From NCBI GenBank assembly GCA_945869845.1, contig CAMBRG010000009.1, forward strand, positions 1 to 48,485: DNA of 48,485 bases, written 5' to 3'. Below are positions 32,178 through 41,291 of the stretch, one piece after another; within the stretch, counting starts at the first letter, position 1, and every line of letters begins with the position of its first letter. The stretch comes from Opitutus sp. GAS368. GTDB taxonomy: Bacteria > Verrucomicrobiota > Verrucomicrobiia > Opitutales > Opitutaceae. The notes under the pieces were generated by a model that was not told where the DNA came from, searched no databases, and was given only the letters and a program-made list of their open reading frames with translations. The position numbers and the translations under genes were made by a program.

Positions 32178-33875
32178 TCACCGAATCAGTTGTTCCAACT
32201 CGATCTCTCGCTTCGCAGCTTGAACGGCACGCTCGGCACGTTTGAGGGCACGCGGTGCCAGGGTTCCCACCCCGACGAAGGGTGGCAGGTCGAACGTGTT
32301 TCGGTCTCCGGTCACGCGGGGATCCTTGGCTTCGATGAGAGTCTTTATGAGCTGGGCACTCATCCGATTCTTGGTTTCCGCGTACGCTGGATCGTTCGCG
32401 AGGTTGCGGACCTGATCGGGATCACTTTTTAGATCATATAATTCCTCCACCGGTCGTTTGCCGAAGGCGGCTTCATAAAACCGCTTCCCCATCGGGTCGT
32501 GACGATTCGTCACCACCCACGCCTTGGTGGGACCCGCGTCCATGTCGGGATGGGCGATGTAATGGTTGGTCTCGAGTTCTGCGAACGTGGGAGGTAATAC
32601 CTCGAGGGTGAAGGGCGAGCCACCGGGCCAGCGGTCGGCTTCGAAGTTGCGGATATAAACGTGGTCACGCGTACGCAGACTGCGCATCGGATAGGGCAGG
32701 TTGCCTTCGCGGGCGATGGCGACGTGGCGCTCGCGTCCCGTAATGATGTGGTCCCGAGTTCGATCGATGATCCCGCTTCGTGCTGAACGCAGCTGCGGCA
32801 TCAGACTGCGTCCGTACAGACCGTCCGGGGGTGTAACGCCGCCCACCTCCATGAAAGTCGGTGCCAAGTCGGACAGGACAATCAGGTCATCCACGATTCG
32901 GCCGGGTGTGCCTCCGGGCGTGCGGACGATCAACGCTACGGCCACACCGTGGTCGTAAAGGTTGCTTTTCCCCGAAGGCACGCCGGGCATGCCATGGTCG
33001 CCGCTGAGAACAATAAGCGTGTTTTCGGACTGACCCGTTTCCTCGAGTCGTTTCAGAAGCATGCCCACGTAGGCGTCCACGGCCATGCATTCGCCCAGGT
33101 AGTCAGCGATGTCTTCGCGCACCTCGTGCACGTCCGGCAGGAAGGCAGGCATCCGACCCTTCAGAGAATCGGGATCAAGGCCCCAGATGGCCTTGCCTGA
33201 GCCCTTGGTCCAGAAGCGATGCGTATTGGTGGGTCCGAAAAAGTAGTGCCAGGGCTGGCCGGGCCGGGTGGAGGCGAGGAAATCGTCGAAATTGCCACGA
33301 ACCTCGTTGAGGATCTGCTGGCGCGCCGCCTCCACACTCAGACCGGCCTCCACCATCGCCGTGACTTCCTTCGAAAAGCGCGAGGCCCTCGAGCCGTGCC
33401 GCTCGAAGGCGTATTGGCCCCCCCCGAAGGGCGCGTCCCGCAGGGTGCCCGGGCTCCATACCTTGTGGCTCTTGCCTAGGGTGTAGCCGGCGTCGCGCAG
33501 CATGAGCGGATAGCTCGGAATCGAGGGATCCCACACGGCGTTGTCAGTGATCGCTCCCTGTCCAGTATTGAAGAAGTGGCGGCCGCTCATGAGCGCACTG
33601 CGGGACGGCGTGCACGTGGGGTTCTGCACATAGGCATTCCTGAAAAGAACGCCCTCGCGGGCCACACGATCAATGTTAGGCGTATGGATGAAGTCATTCA
33701 ACGTAGGGCGTCCATCGAGTCCCTGATAGACGCTCGCGTAGCGACCCCAGTCATCGACAAATACGAAAAGAATGTTCCACCGCGTCTCCGTGGCTTGGGC
33801 CGGTACCGCTGCTGGCAAACGGTCTGCCAACAGGAAGACGAAAAGGCTAGCGAGTAAGGCCAAGCAGCATTTCAT
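32178..33875 (-). CDS. Exported sulfatase, formylglycine (Cys) type
   Basis: A 565-residue S1-family sulfatase with signal peptide 'LALLASLFVFLLADRLPAA'. Catalytic motif C88-T-P-S-R92 ('NPTCTPSRSALMSGRHFF'), metal-binding 'LFVFVDDWGRY' and 'VLSGDHGMPGVPSGKSNLY'. The first block resembles heparan N-sulfatase (sulfamidase)-type members, but this is a weak hint. The C-terminal 60 residues are rich in Arg, Ala, Glu and Lys and probably helical ('ALKRAERAVQAAKREIEL'). It follows the TBDR gene by 56 bp and is probably co-transcribed with it. The Cys needs oxidation by a maturase encoded elsewhere. Confidence 0.93.
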   Translation of the reverse strand: MKCCLALLASLFVFLLADRLPAAVPAQATETRWNILFVFVDDWGRYASVYQGLDGRPTLNDFIHTPNIDRVAREGVLFRNAYVQNPTCTPSRSALMSGRHFFNTGQGAITDNAVWDPSIPSYPLMLRDAGYTLGKSHKVWSPGTLRDAPFGGGQYAFERHGSRASRFSKEVTAMVEAGLSVEAARQQILNEVRGNFDDFLASTRPGQPWHYFFGPTNTHRFWTKGSGKAIWGLDPDSLKGRMPAFLPDVHEVREDIADYLGECMAVDAYVGMLLKRLEETGQSENTLIVLSGDHGMPGVPSGKSNLYDHGVAVALIVRTPGGTPGRIVDDLIVLSDLAPTFMEVGGVTPPDGLYGRSLMPQLRSARSGIIDRTRDHIITGRERHVAIAREGNLPYPMRSLRTRDHVYIRNFEADRWPGGSPFTLEVLPPTFAELETNHYIAHPDMDAGPTKAWVVTNRHDPMGKRFYEAAFGKRPVEELYDLKSDPDQVRNLANDPAYAETKNRMSAQLIKTLIEAKDPRVTGDRNTFDLPPFVGVGTLAPRALKRAERAVQAAKREIELEQLIR

Positions 33876-33931
33876 GGGAATTCTTGAACCGTTTTCGAGG
33901 TCAGCGTAGCAGGGTATGGCGCAGCGAGGAA

Positions 33932-36900
33932 TTAGAGGTCGGCTGAGAAGGAGAGGATGAAGATGCGTGGTTCGCTGGGGCGACTTACCCGAATGGGGTC
34001 ACCATTCACATTCTTCAAACGCGCAAATAGATCGTCACGATCGAGCACGTTGCGGATGTTCAGACCGACGCGGTAGGCTTTAAAGTCGAAGAACTTCATC
34101 CGACCCCGGTAGTTGAAGCTCAGGTCGAGGTAGTCCTCGATGCTCCCCTTCATAGGCTTGTCTAGATCGAAAAACCCCTTTCCATTAATGATCTTCTTGC
34201 CGTATCCGATGGTCGGTGCCGCCCGATGACGGAACGCTCCGCCAATGCTGAAGCCTTTCAGGCGGCCTTCGTCAAATCGGTAGACCGCATTGAGGTTGTA
34301 GCGATTCGCGCGGACGAAATCGTTCGGCTTTCCTTCCAGCGACTTGATGAAATCACTGCCAACTGATCCGCCCACCGCATTGTTGTTCCAATACTGCTCG
34401 AGTGTCGTGGGATCGGTGTCGCTGATCCAAGCCGTTTTCCAACCCCAGGTGTCGATCATGCCGTTGCCATTGAGATCCCGCGGATTGGCGACCCCTCCCT
34501 CCGGGAAAGTGAGCGCTTGCCATTGTGGGAGATACTTTTCCAGGAAAGCCCACCACACGGTGCCGACGTTCGTCTCCACCACTTCCTGGCGATTCATATT
34601 GAAGCGTAACTGGAAGTTCTTCGTCACGTTCCAGTCGAGCCCATATTCCGTACCGGTGGAGCGTTTGTCGCTGGTCACCCAATAGGGATCAGCAAGTCCG
34701 AGCACCGGGAACATTTCGGGGTACGCTGAATCCAGGGGTTTCTGTCCATTTCCAGAGGCCAGAAGCATGGTGCGGCTGAGCGGAATTCCAGCTTGGGCGC
34801 GCCAGCGATTATAGGGAACGTTGGCCGCACGGGCGGGACCGCCGGCGGTGTCGAATTTCGTGAACCGGAAATTAAACTTGCCGTCGAAAAGACCGAGACG
34901 AAACCCCTGGTCCTCACCCGTACCCGCCGTGCCGTCGACCCGGTCGCCGAGGGGATTGCGGCTCGATACAGAGGGCTGAAACGTGTCTGATTTGTTATAG
35001 ACGAGATCGAACTCCGCCCCCAGCGGCAACTTGACCAGCCGATGGAACGGCCGCACGACGAGTCCCAAGGTCCTCGTGGTACCCGATTGCTCCTTTGCGG
35101 TGTCGTAGGGATCGAAGGTGATATCATCAACGACCGGGAAATAGCCGGTCTTGGGGTCCCGAATGAAGGGACTATTGGCCGGATTGGCCGCGTTAGCGGT
35201 GTCCTTGCGCCACCCCAGAGTCGCTGCGATCCGGTTATCCCAGAAGAAGCCTTGATAGGCGAGTTGCTTGGTTAACTGTTTGGATTTCTGCAGGAAGATC
35301 AGCGCATTGCTGCCCAAGCGCCGGCCATACTGATCCGTGAAACCCGAATGTTGCGGATCCATCGTAAAGGGTTTCCCGTTTGAATCATTGGCGGTAATCG
35401 GCCCGCCGTGGGTCCCAAGGCTTGGCCAAGTGGGGCTGAGGTCGCTACCATCTATGTAATAGCGGAATTTCAATTGGCGGGATGCATTGGTCGCCCATCC
35501 ATTGGCGGTCGGCTGGGTGAGGGTGATGCCGGTGAATACGGGATCCACCCCATTTACCGGTGCGATAAAATAATCGTAGAACCCCCATTTATACTCGTAG
35601 TTGTTCTGCGACATCAATGCACCCAAACGCTGCTTGCCGGCCAAGCGGTGGAACAGGGTTTTACCTTCCCGCGAGAAGTCCTTCTCGTACGAGAGCGCGA
35701 TGCGCCAGTCCGAGGTCTTAGTCATATCGTGCGCGCTCCGATACCAACTCTCCGTGAATCGCTTGCCGAAATTCGGATTCGGGGTGACGCCATCGATGGC
35801 GTAGCGATTGGAATCCACTCTCAGCGTGGACATATCGGTATAGCTAGCCGCGCCATCAACCCAGCCATCATATTTTTCCTGCTGGGCGGCGAATTCGAAC
35901 GACAGGTTGTCGGTGAACTGGTGAGTGATGAAAAGGTTGCTGATTCGCGACCTGACATCCTCGGAACGTTGCAGGCCGGCGATATTTTTGTCTCTCGGGT
36001 AATAGTTGCCATCCAACAGGGTGTAACCGTCGGCCTCATTGTTCAGAGGGTCAACGCCCGGAGCAGTCGTGGGTGACTTGATTCGAACCGTGTTGAACAC
36101 ATTGTAGGCCTTGCCCTGCAGGCCGCCTGCTGAACCCATATAGAATACCGGACTGGCCGTGTCCCGGGCCCAAATGGTGTCGGTGATCGACGTGCCGACG
36201 AAGGCGGAGCCGACGGCAGGATTGTTGTATACGGGTTGGTTGACGTTCATGCCGGCTCCCGTGAAGCCGGTGGACGCCGCTTTATTCCAAAGCGAAACCT
36301 GATCCCAGGGAAGAACGAGCGAAGGCGTCATATTAGTCACCTTCGCATCCTCGTGGTGCACGGAGATCGAAGTTTTTTTGGTGGGAGCCAAGTGCAGGGA
36401 GCCGTAGTAGCGCGTGCTGTCCGTGCCGCTCGGCTTGATGGCATATTCCTTGTGATCCTTGAGGAAATCGAAACGCAGCGCCAGCTTGTCCTTGATCAGC
36501 ACCCGGTTCATGTTGAGGGAATATCTCTGTGAATCGTTCGAATCGAGCTGCACGCCCACACTAGCGATGTTCCGAAACTGGGCGCGCTTTAGCGAGGAGT
36601 CGATCACTCCCGCCGGCGAACCGGTGCCGAATAGCAGGTTGTTCGGCCCCGAGGCGATGGTGATGCGATCCAAATTGTAGTTGTCCGTGGTCATCTTCGT
36701 GCCGAAGAAATCCCTCGACAGAGTGGCTTCACCCAAACCGCGAATCCGGGTAAGCGGCGGGAACCCCGTGCCATTGTCGAAGCTGATTTCCCGCTCGTAG
36801 TTGTCACCCTGACCTTCGACGTTGGTCGTGTAGATCGACGCTTCGTAGACCGAATTCAACGCGAACTCGTCCATAAAATCCTTGGTCAGGATTTCGAGTG

Positions 36901-37177
36901 GAGCGGCGATGTCTTTGACGTCCGTTTTAAGCCGGCTGCCGGCGAGCGACTGAGTGGCCACCCAGCCTGTCTCCGTGTTGTTCACGACAAAGGGTGAGAG
37001 TTTCAAAATCTCGTCCTCTTTTCGGAGATTTTGTTGAGCGAGTGGCTGCGCCTGAAAAACGCCGCTGCCGGCGATGAGCGTGACGACGAGAAGTCGCGCG
37101 ATCTGGATGGGGTGGGATGACATGTGGGCTGCGGTTGCGTTTAGGGAACGGAAAAGTCGGACGCTTGGAAATTTCAT
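33932..37177 (-). CDS. TonB-dependent receptor (SusC-like, SusD-less)
   Basis: A 1081-residue outer-membrane receptor starting at ATG 37177; a second Met (37123) would give a shorter leader ('MSSHPIQIARLLVVTLIAG'). The N-terminal signature is 'ILKLSPFVVNNTETGWVAT' and 'SLAGSRLKTDVKDIAAPLEI'. Plug motifs 'LTRIRGLGEATLSRDFFGT' and 'IASGPNNLLFGTGSPAGV' follow; the barrel ends in '...EPRIFILSFSADL'. It is divergent from the AraC-type regulator (121 bp apart) and heads the block with sulfatase, DUF1592 and DUF1552, so the regulator probably controls it. Its coding sequence is less GC-biased than the TBDRs at 871 and 17750, which may mean a different origin. Confidence 0.95.
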   Translation of the reverse strand: MKFPSVRLFRSLNATAAHMSSHPIQIARLLVVTLIAGSGVFQAQPLAQQNLRKEDEILKLSPFVVNNTETGWVATQSLAGSRLKTDVKDIAAPLEILTKDFMDEFALNSVYEASIYTTNVEGQGDNYEREISFDNGTGFPPLTRIRGLGEATLSRDFFGTKMTTDNYNLDRITIASGPNNLLFGTGSPAGVIDSSLKRAQFRNIASVGVQLDSNDSQRYSLNMNRVLIKDKLALRFDFLKDHKEYAIKPSGTDSTRYYGSLHLAPTKKTSISVHHEDAKVTNMTPSLVLPWDQVSLWNKAASTGFTGAGMNVNQPVYNNPAVGSAFVGTSITDTIWARDTASPVFYMGSAGGLQGKAYNVFNTVRIKSPTTAPGVDPLNNEADGYTLLDGNYYPRDKNIAGLQRSEDVRSRISNLFITHQFTDNLSFEFAAQQEKYDGWVDGAASYTDMSTLRVDSNRYAIDGVTPNPNFGKRFTESWYRSAHDMTKTSDWRIALSYEKDFSREGKTLFHRLAGKQRLGALMSQNNYEYKWGFYDYFIAPVNGVDPVFTGITLTQPTANGWATNASRQLKFRYYIDGSDLSPTWPSLGTHGGPITANDSNGKPFTMDPQHSGFTDQYGRRLGSNALIFLQKSKQLTKQLAYQGFFWDNRIAATLGWRKDTANAANPANSPFIRDPKTGYFPVVDDITFDPYDTAKEQSGTTRTLGLVVRPFHRLVKLPLGAEFDLVYNKSDTFQPSVSSRNPLGDRVDGTAGTGEDQGFRLGLFDGKFNFRFTKFDTAGGPARAANVPYNRWRAQAGIPLSRTMLLASGNGQKPLDSAYPEMFPVLGLADPYWVTSDKRSTGTEYGLDWNVTKNFQLRFNMNRQEVVETNVGTVWWAFLEKYLPQWQALTFPEGGVANPRDLNGNGMIDTWGWKTAWISDTDPTTLEQYWNNNAVGGSVGSDFIKSLEGKPNDFVRANRYNLNAVYRFDEGRLKGFSIGGAFRHRAAPTIGYGKKIINGKGFFDLDKPMKGSIEDYLDLSFNYRGRMKFFDFKAYRVGLNIRNVLDRDDLFARLKNVNGDPIRVSRPSEPRIFILSFSADL

Positions 37178-37298
37178 GGGGATAGGAGGGGGCGCTCCAA
37201 GGGGTGGCGCGATCAGGTGGGTGGAACCCGGTCACTATACCTTTCGGAGGGTAAGAAAACCATAGACAATTGCGGAAACTCTTGTTGTTTTGCATTCC
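37178..37298. promoter_or_regulatory. Divergent promoter region, TBDR / AraC-type regulator
   Basis: This 121-bp gap must hold both promoters. It contains a TATAGT-like hexamer on the minus strand (near 37239-37244) that could serve the TBDR, but no well-spaced -35 was found. A binding site for the AraC-type regulator is expected here; no convincing direct repeat was seen. Confidence 0.4.
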
Positions 37299-38258
37299 AT
37301 GGCCCGCGCGCGACGTCGAAGCATCAAGGGGACGGCGGTGGCGACACCACTGGTAGAGGGAGCCCCGGCGGTGTGTCGGGCTGGTTTATTCCAATTTGCC
37401 GCGGGTCAGAAATTCACGAACGGCTGTGTGCAAAGTCGGGGGCTGTTCTGGTGCAAAAGCGGACGAGGGACGTTTGAGCTTAATGGAGTCCTCCATCGCT
37501 TGGAGCCCCACGACGTCTATGTGCTGCCATGGAACCGGCGGATCACTTACCTGCCTTCGGCGGACGAGCCGATGTATACCGCGCACGTGCATATCGTGCC
37601 GTGGTATCGGGCTGGATCGAAGTGGGTGCCCAATGTGCCCCATGAGCGAGATGGGCCGGAGTTCGATTCACCGGATCGCCGCGATGTGGTGTGGCCTTTG
37701 CCGGCGGAGGTAGTCCGATTGCGGACGGAAGCGGATGATCCGCTTGGCCGGCTGATGGATTACGCCGTTCGTTGGTTTCTACAATCGAACCGGGACGAAC
37801 GCGAAGGTCGCGCCCTCGGACTCCTACTGAAGCGCGAACTGTTTCGCGCGGCAGAGAAGAGGGTCGAGCCTCCGGAGAGCAGGCCGGAGGAGTTGCGCCG
37901 CCTGCTGGTGCACATTGAGAAAGGCTTCCAGCTATCGCCGCGAATCGAGGACCTGGCCGCCATCATCGGCCGGAGTCGTTCGCATGTCTTGAAACTGTTC
38001 CGGCGGCACCTCGGGGTATCGGCCAAGGGACACGTGATTGGCCGGCAATTACGTGAAGCGCGCGAACTGCTGTTGAGCACCACGCTGGCGGTTTCGGAGG
38101 TGGGCAAGGCGGTTGGCTTGCCTGATCCCTACCACTTTTCAAAATTGTTCCGACGGCATGTCGGTTTATCGCCGCGGGAGTTTCGCGCGCAACACGGACC
38201 GTTTTCGTCTCCGCCCAAGCCCTCGAGTCATACCCCGTTCCCGCCCAAGGCGAATTGA
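37299..38258 (+). CDS. AraC-family transcriptional regulator
   Basis: A 319-residue regulator; the ATG at 37299 is preferred to a TTG 3 codons earlier. The N-terminal half is a cupin-type sensor ('GTFELNGVLHRLEPHDVYV', 'AHVHIVPWYRAGS'). The C-terminal pair of helix-turn-helices spans about residues 215-300: 'IEDLAAIIGRSRSHVLKLF', then 'VSEVGKAVGLPDPYHFSKL' with 'FRRHVGLSPREFR', the AraC hallmark. Members usually bind a sugar and activate uptake and breakdown genes. Divergence from the TBDR at 37177 suggests it activates that TBDR-sulfatase block. It is one of only two plus-strand genes in the window. Confidence 0.93.
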   Translation: MARARRRSIKGTAVATPLVEGAPAVCRAGLFQFAAGQKFTNGCVQSRGLFWCKSGRGTFELNGVLHRLEPHDVYVLPWNRRITYLPSADEPMYTAHVHIVPWYRAGSKWVPNVPHERDGPEFDSPDRRDVVWPLPAEVVRLRTEADDPLGRLMDYAVRWFLQSNRDEREGRALGLLLKRELFRAAEKRVEPPESRPEELRRLLVHIEKGFQLSPRIEDLAAIIGRSRSHVLKLFRRHLGVSAKGHVIGRQLREARELLLSTTLAVSEVGKAVGLPDPYHFSKLFRRHVGLSPREFRAQHGPFSSPPKPSSHTPFPPKAN

Positions 38259-38599
38259 GGACTACGCGGGGGCGGAAAACTGGCGGAGAGGATGCGATTT
38301 CAACGCAAACCGAAATGGCGCAATAGGTGTTTTTTAGAGAGGAATTACGCGGAATCTCCCGTCGAGTGGAGGCTGGAACAACCGCAACTTCGACGTCGTT
38401 GAGCCTATATCGTTGGGCTCGGCTACCGGGGGATTGCAGGGTGGATTTGCTCCATTTCGGCCAAGGACACCTTCACCCCTGACTGCTGCCTTCACGCGAG
38501 CCCATCGCCGCCGCTCGAATGATTCCGGCGCGGTGCCGCAGGTTAAAGGTTGGGCGCCCGTCCTCGCTCAAAATACAGCGACCCCTACAATCGACTCCC
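38259..38599. other. Non-coding gap between convergent genes
   Basis: The 341 bp between the regulator end and the 3' end of the sulfatase hold no believable frame. A GC inverted repeat lies just after the regulator (CCGCCC near 38240 against GGGCGG near 38272) and a T6 run near 38328-38334, but they are too far apart for a standard terminator. Nothing else recognised. Confidence 0.5.
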
Positions 38600-40177
38600 T
38601 CACTCCTCAAGTTCGCGCTCTTTGCGGTTCTTGCCCGTCCAGTCGTGGCCCGTGGATTCCTTCCACCAGGCCAGCCACGCGGCTTCCATTTGCTTGACCA
38701 GTTCGGGCCGCTTCGCCGCGAGGTCGTGCATCTCGTTGCGATCAGCCACTAGGTCATACAGCTCCCAGGTCGCGCCCATGCGCACGAGCTTCCACGGCCC
38801 ATCGCGTACGGCGGAGCCTCGGCCGAATTGAAAAAACAACGGTTTCAGCCGCGAAATGGACTCGCCTTTGAAGGCGGGCAGCAGGCTCACTCCGTCCAGC
38901 GGGGGAATCTTGGCTTGCTTCGAGGCCCCCTGATAGTGCGCCCCGCTGGCTGCGAGCACGGTGGGCATGACGTCGATGACGTGGGCGGGTTCACGGTTCC
39001 AGCCGGTCTGCGGCTTGATGCCCGCCGGCCAGTGCGCGACCAGTGGCGTGTTAATCCCGCCCTCGAAGCTGTCTTGCTTCCATTTGCGCAAAGGCGTGTT
39101 GCCCACCGACGCCCAGTTTTGGCCGTAGCTCACATAGCTCGCTACGCTGCCCATCGGAGCATCCGGATCGACGTTGTTTACTTTCGGGTTCTCCGCACAC
39201 GCACCGTTGTCAGCCAGAAATAGGATCAGGGTGTTGTCGAGTTTGCCCTGCTCTTGCAATCGCTGCAGCAGCCGACCGATATTTTGGTCCACCCGATCCA
39301 CCATCGCGGCATAGATCTCCATCCGCATCGCTTCTTGCCTCCGCTCGTCTGATGGGAGGTCGTCCCATTTCTTCTGGCTCTTCCGGCCAAACTCCATCGG
39401 CGGCAGAGGCGACGTCCTCGGATCAATGAGCCCCAGCTTGATTTGACGTTGGTAGCGGGCCTGACGCACGGACTCATAGCCGCCGTCATACACGCCTTTG
39501 TATTTGGCGATGTCCTCCGGCCAGGCCTGCAACGGCCAATGCGGGGCCGTGTAGGCCAAATAAAGCAGAAAGGGTTTAGCCTTTTTCTCATACTCGTTCA
39601 GCCACGTCAGGGCGCGATCGGTGAACGCGTCGGTATCATAGAACTTGGGATCCTGCGGAATAAAATCCTTCACTTCCTCACCGTCGAGCGACCAGCGGTT
39701 CCCGTCGTTTTTGGATGCCGGCGCGGGCTGGCCGGGGGCGGCTTTGCTGCCCGGATTGAAGTGGTTTTCCGCGCCGCCGATCATGCCATAGTAGCGGTCA
39801 AATCCTCGCGTCACAGGATTGAATTTCGCATGGTGCTTGCCCGACCACAGCGTGGTGTAACCGACCGGGCGCAGCACCTCCCCCAAGGTGGCAGTGTGGG
39901 AGAAATCACGGTCCGTCCGCTGGAAGTAGACCCCGGTCAACAAGCTTGCCCGGGTGGGATAACACTTGGCTGTGTTATACATCGAGGAGAACTTCATCCC
40001 GTTGGCAGCGAGCCGATCGATGTTGGGCGTGCGAATCTCGCCTCCATAGCAGCCGAGATCCGAATAGCCCATGTCATCCACTAAAATGATAAGAATATTA
40101 GGCGGTGAGCCGGCACTCAGACTCGGGCCGAGACCGAGCAGCGCGGTGAGCAGGGTTAGGAATATCTTACAGGCCAT
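38600..40177 (-). CDS. Exported arylsulfatase-type sulfatase (Cys type)
   Basis: A 525-residue S1-family sulfatase from ATG 40177 (an upstream TTG is less likely), with signal peptide 'ACKIFLTLLTALLGLGPSL'. Catalytic motif C72-Y-P-T-R76 ('NTAKCYPTRASLLTGVYFQ') and metal site 'NILIILVDDMGYSDLGCYG'; later 'TLILFLADNGACAEN'. The layout matches arylsulfatase A-like bacterial enzymes. It is the last gene of a five-gene block (TBDR, sulfatase, Gfo/Idh/MocA, DUF1080, this gene), 30 bp after the DUF1080 stop. Probably periplasmic or outer-membrane-associated; the substrate is unknown. Confidence 0.94.
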   Translation of the reverse strand: MACKIFLTLLTALLGLGPSLSAGSPPNILIILVDDMGYSDLGCYGGEIRTPNIDRLAANGMKFSSMYNTAKCYPTRASLLTGVYFQRTDRDFSHTATLGEVLRPVGYTTLWSGKHHAKFNPVTRGFDRYYGMIGGAENHFNPGSKAAPGQPAPASKNDGNRWSLDGEEVKDFIPQDPKFYDTDAFTDRALTWLNEYEKKAKPFLLYLAYTAPHWPLQAWPEDIAKYKGVYDGGYESVRQARYQRQIKLGLIDPRTSPLPPMEFGRKSQKKWDDLPSDERRQEAMRMEIYAAMVDRVDQNIGRLLQRLQEQGKLDNTLILFLADNGACAENPKVNNVDPDAPMGSVASYVSYGQNWASVGNTPLRKWKQDSFEGGINTPLVAHWPAGIKPQTGWNREPAHVIDVMPTVLAASGAHYQGASKQAKIPPLDGVSLLPAFKGESISRLKPLFFQFGRGSAVRDGPWKLVRMGATWELYDLVADRNEMHDLAAKRPELVKQMEAAWLAWWKESTGHDWTGKNRKERELEE

Positions 40178-40207
40178 GGTTGTTGGTTCAGATTTCGCCA
40201 AACCCGA

Positions 40208-41269
40208 TCAATTGAGTTTAACTGCCCAGATATTTTTGAACTGCACCGAGTTCCCGTGGTCCTGCAAAACGATCGGCCCCCGGGCCGCTTCTTTCCCGCC
40301 GCCGGTCGGGTTGGGCACGGTGACATCATCGTGAATCAGAATGCCATTGAGGCGGACACTCATCCGGGCATCCGCGGTCTTCTTGCCCTCGGCTGAAAAG
40401 CGAGGGGCCTTGAACTCGATATCATAAGTTTGCCAGAGGCCGGCGGGGTAGCCGACGTTTCGATCTGGTTCGCGGGTCTTGTAGATGCCGCCGCATTCAT
40501 TGTCCCGGCCGTAGAGACCGAAACTGTCCAAAATCTGCGTCTCATAAACACCGAGATGGATGATGCCACTGTTGGATCGGCCCTGACCGGTTGCTTCCGG
40601 TTTATGGGCGAGCTTGAATTCAAGATGCAGACGATAGTCCTCAAAGTTTTCCTTCGTCCGCAGGTCTTGCTTGTTCCTTTTGCCCGCACGCTGGGACACC
40701 ACCTCAAGGGCTCCTGACGCAGCGATGATCCACTGGATGGCGTCGGCCGACGCCTGTTTGGATTCCCAAGCGTTAAGGTGCTGTCCATCGAACAGCACGA
40801 GGGCTCCGATGGGAGCTTTATCCCCCAAGGTCGGGGAGGGCTGGAAGGGGATTCTCTTCAACGAGAATGCGCTGGTCTCGCCGCCCGCGAACGTCCCGGT
40901 CATCTCATCGCCTTTGGCCTGCCCGCTCCACCGCTCGGCTTTCGTCGCGCTTTCAGTCTGCTGCACAGGAATCGCTGCGGGAGCATCCGGGTTGGGGGCC
41001 TGCTCCAAGACCAGTTTGTCCATCTGCACCGTGCCGTTGAATACAACGATCGCCGGCTTTCTGGTGTCCGGCTCCGAGCGAAGCGTGACCTCATACCGAT
41101 TCTTGTAAGCGATCACGGTCGCGTGCACCGGTGCTTCCTTCGCGTTGGACTTCAAAGTTCCAGCCCAGTTACCGGTATAGGGGTCTGGGACAGCTCCGAA
41201 TTCAGCCGCGTGCAAAATTGAAACGAGGGACAAGCCCATCGCGAGAGCCCCAAGGCAAATTCGATTCAT
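40208..41269 (-). CDS. DUF1080 (3-keto-disaccharide hydrolase/lyase family) exported protein
   Basis: A 353-residue protein from ATG 41269, with signal peptide 'LGALAMGLSLVSILHAAEF'. Residues about 25-170 form an extra beta-rich region ('YTGNWAGTLKSNAKEAP', 'GDEMTGTFAGGETSAFSLK') of unknown role. Residues about 175-353 are the DUF1080 jelly-roll ('LVLFDGQHLNAWESKQA', 'YRLHLEFKLAHKPEATGQG', 'NSGIIHLGVYETQILDSFG', 'ARGPIVLQDHGNSVQFKNI'). DUF1080 proteins include enzymes that cleave 3-keto-glycosides after C3 oxidation by Gfo/Idh/MocA enzymes. The gene directly upstream here is such an oxidoreductase (22 bp gap), so a coupled pathway is likely. Whether this copy is a hydrolase, a lyase or only a sugar-binding protein is not shown. 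Confidence 0.88.
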   Translation of the reverse strand: MNRICLGALAMGLSLVSILHAAEFGAVPDPYTGNWAGTLKSNAKEAPVHATVIAYKNRYEVTLRSEPDTRKPAIVVFNGTVQMDKLVLEQAPNPDAPAAIPVQQTESATKAERWSGQAKGDEMTGTFAGGETSAFSLKRIPFQPSPTLGDKAPIGALVLFDGQHLNAWESKQASADAIQWIIAASGALEVVSQRAGKRNKQDLRTKENFEDYRLHLEFKLAHKPEATGQGRSNSGIIHLGVYETQILDSFGLYGRDNECGGIYKTREPDRNVGYPAGLWQTYDIEFKAPRFSAEGKKTADARMSVRLNGILIHDDVTVPNPTGGGKEAARGPIVLQDHGNSVQFKNIWAVKLN

Positions 41270-41291
41270 CGGGTCAGGTCGTGGAGTGCAG

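Noticed and set aside
38240..38334. Terminator after the AraC-type regulator
   Set aside because: The GC inverted repeat and the T6 run are too far apart to form one terminator.
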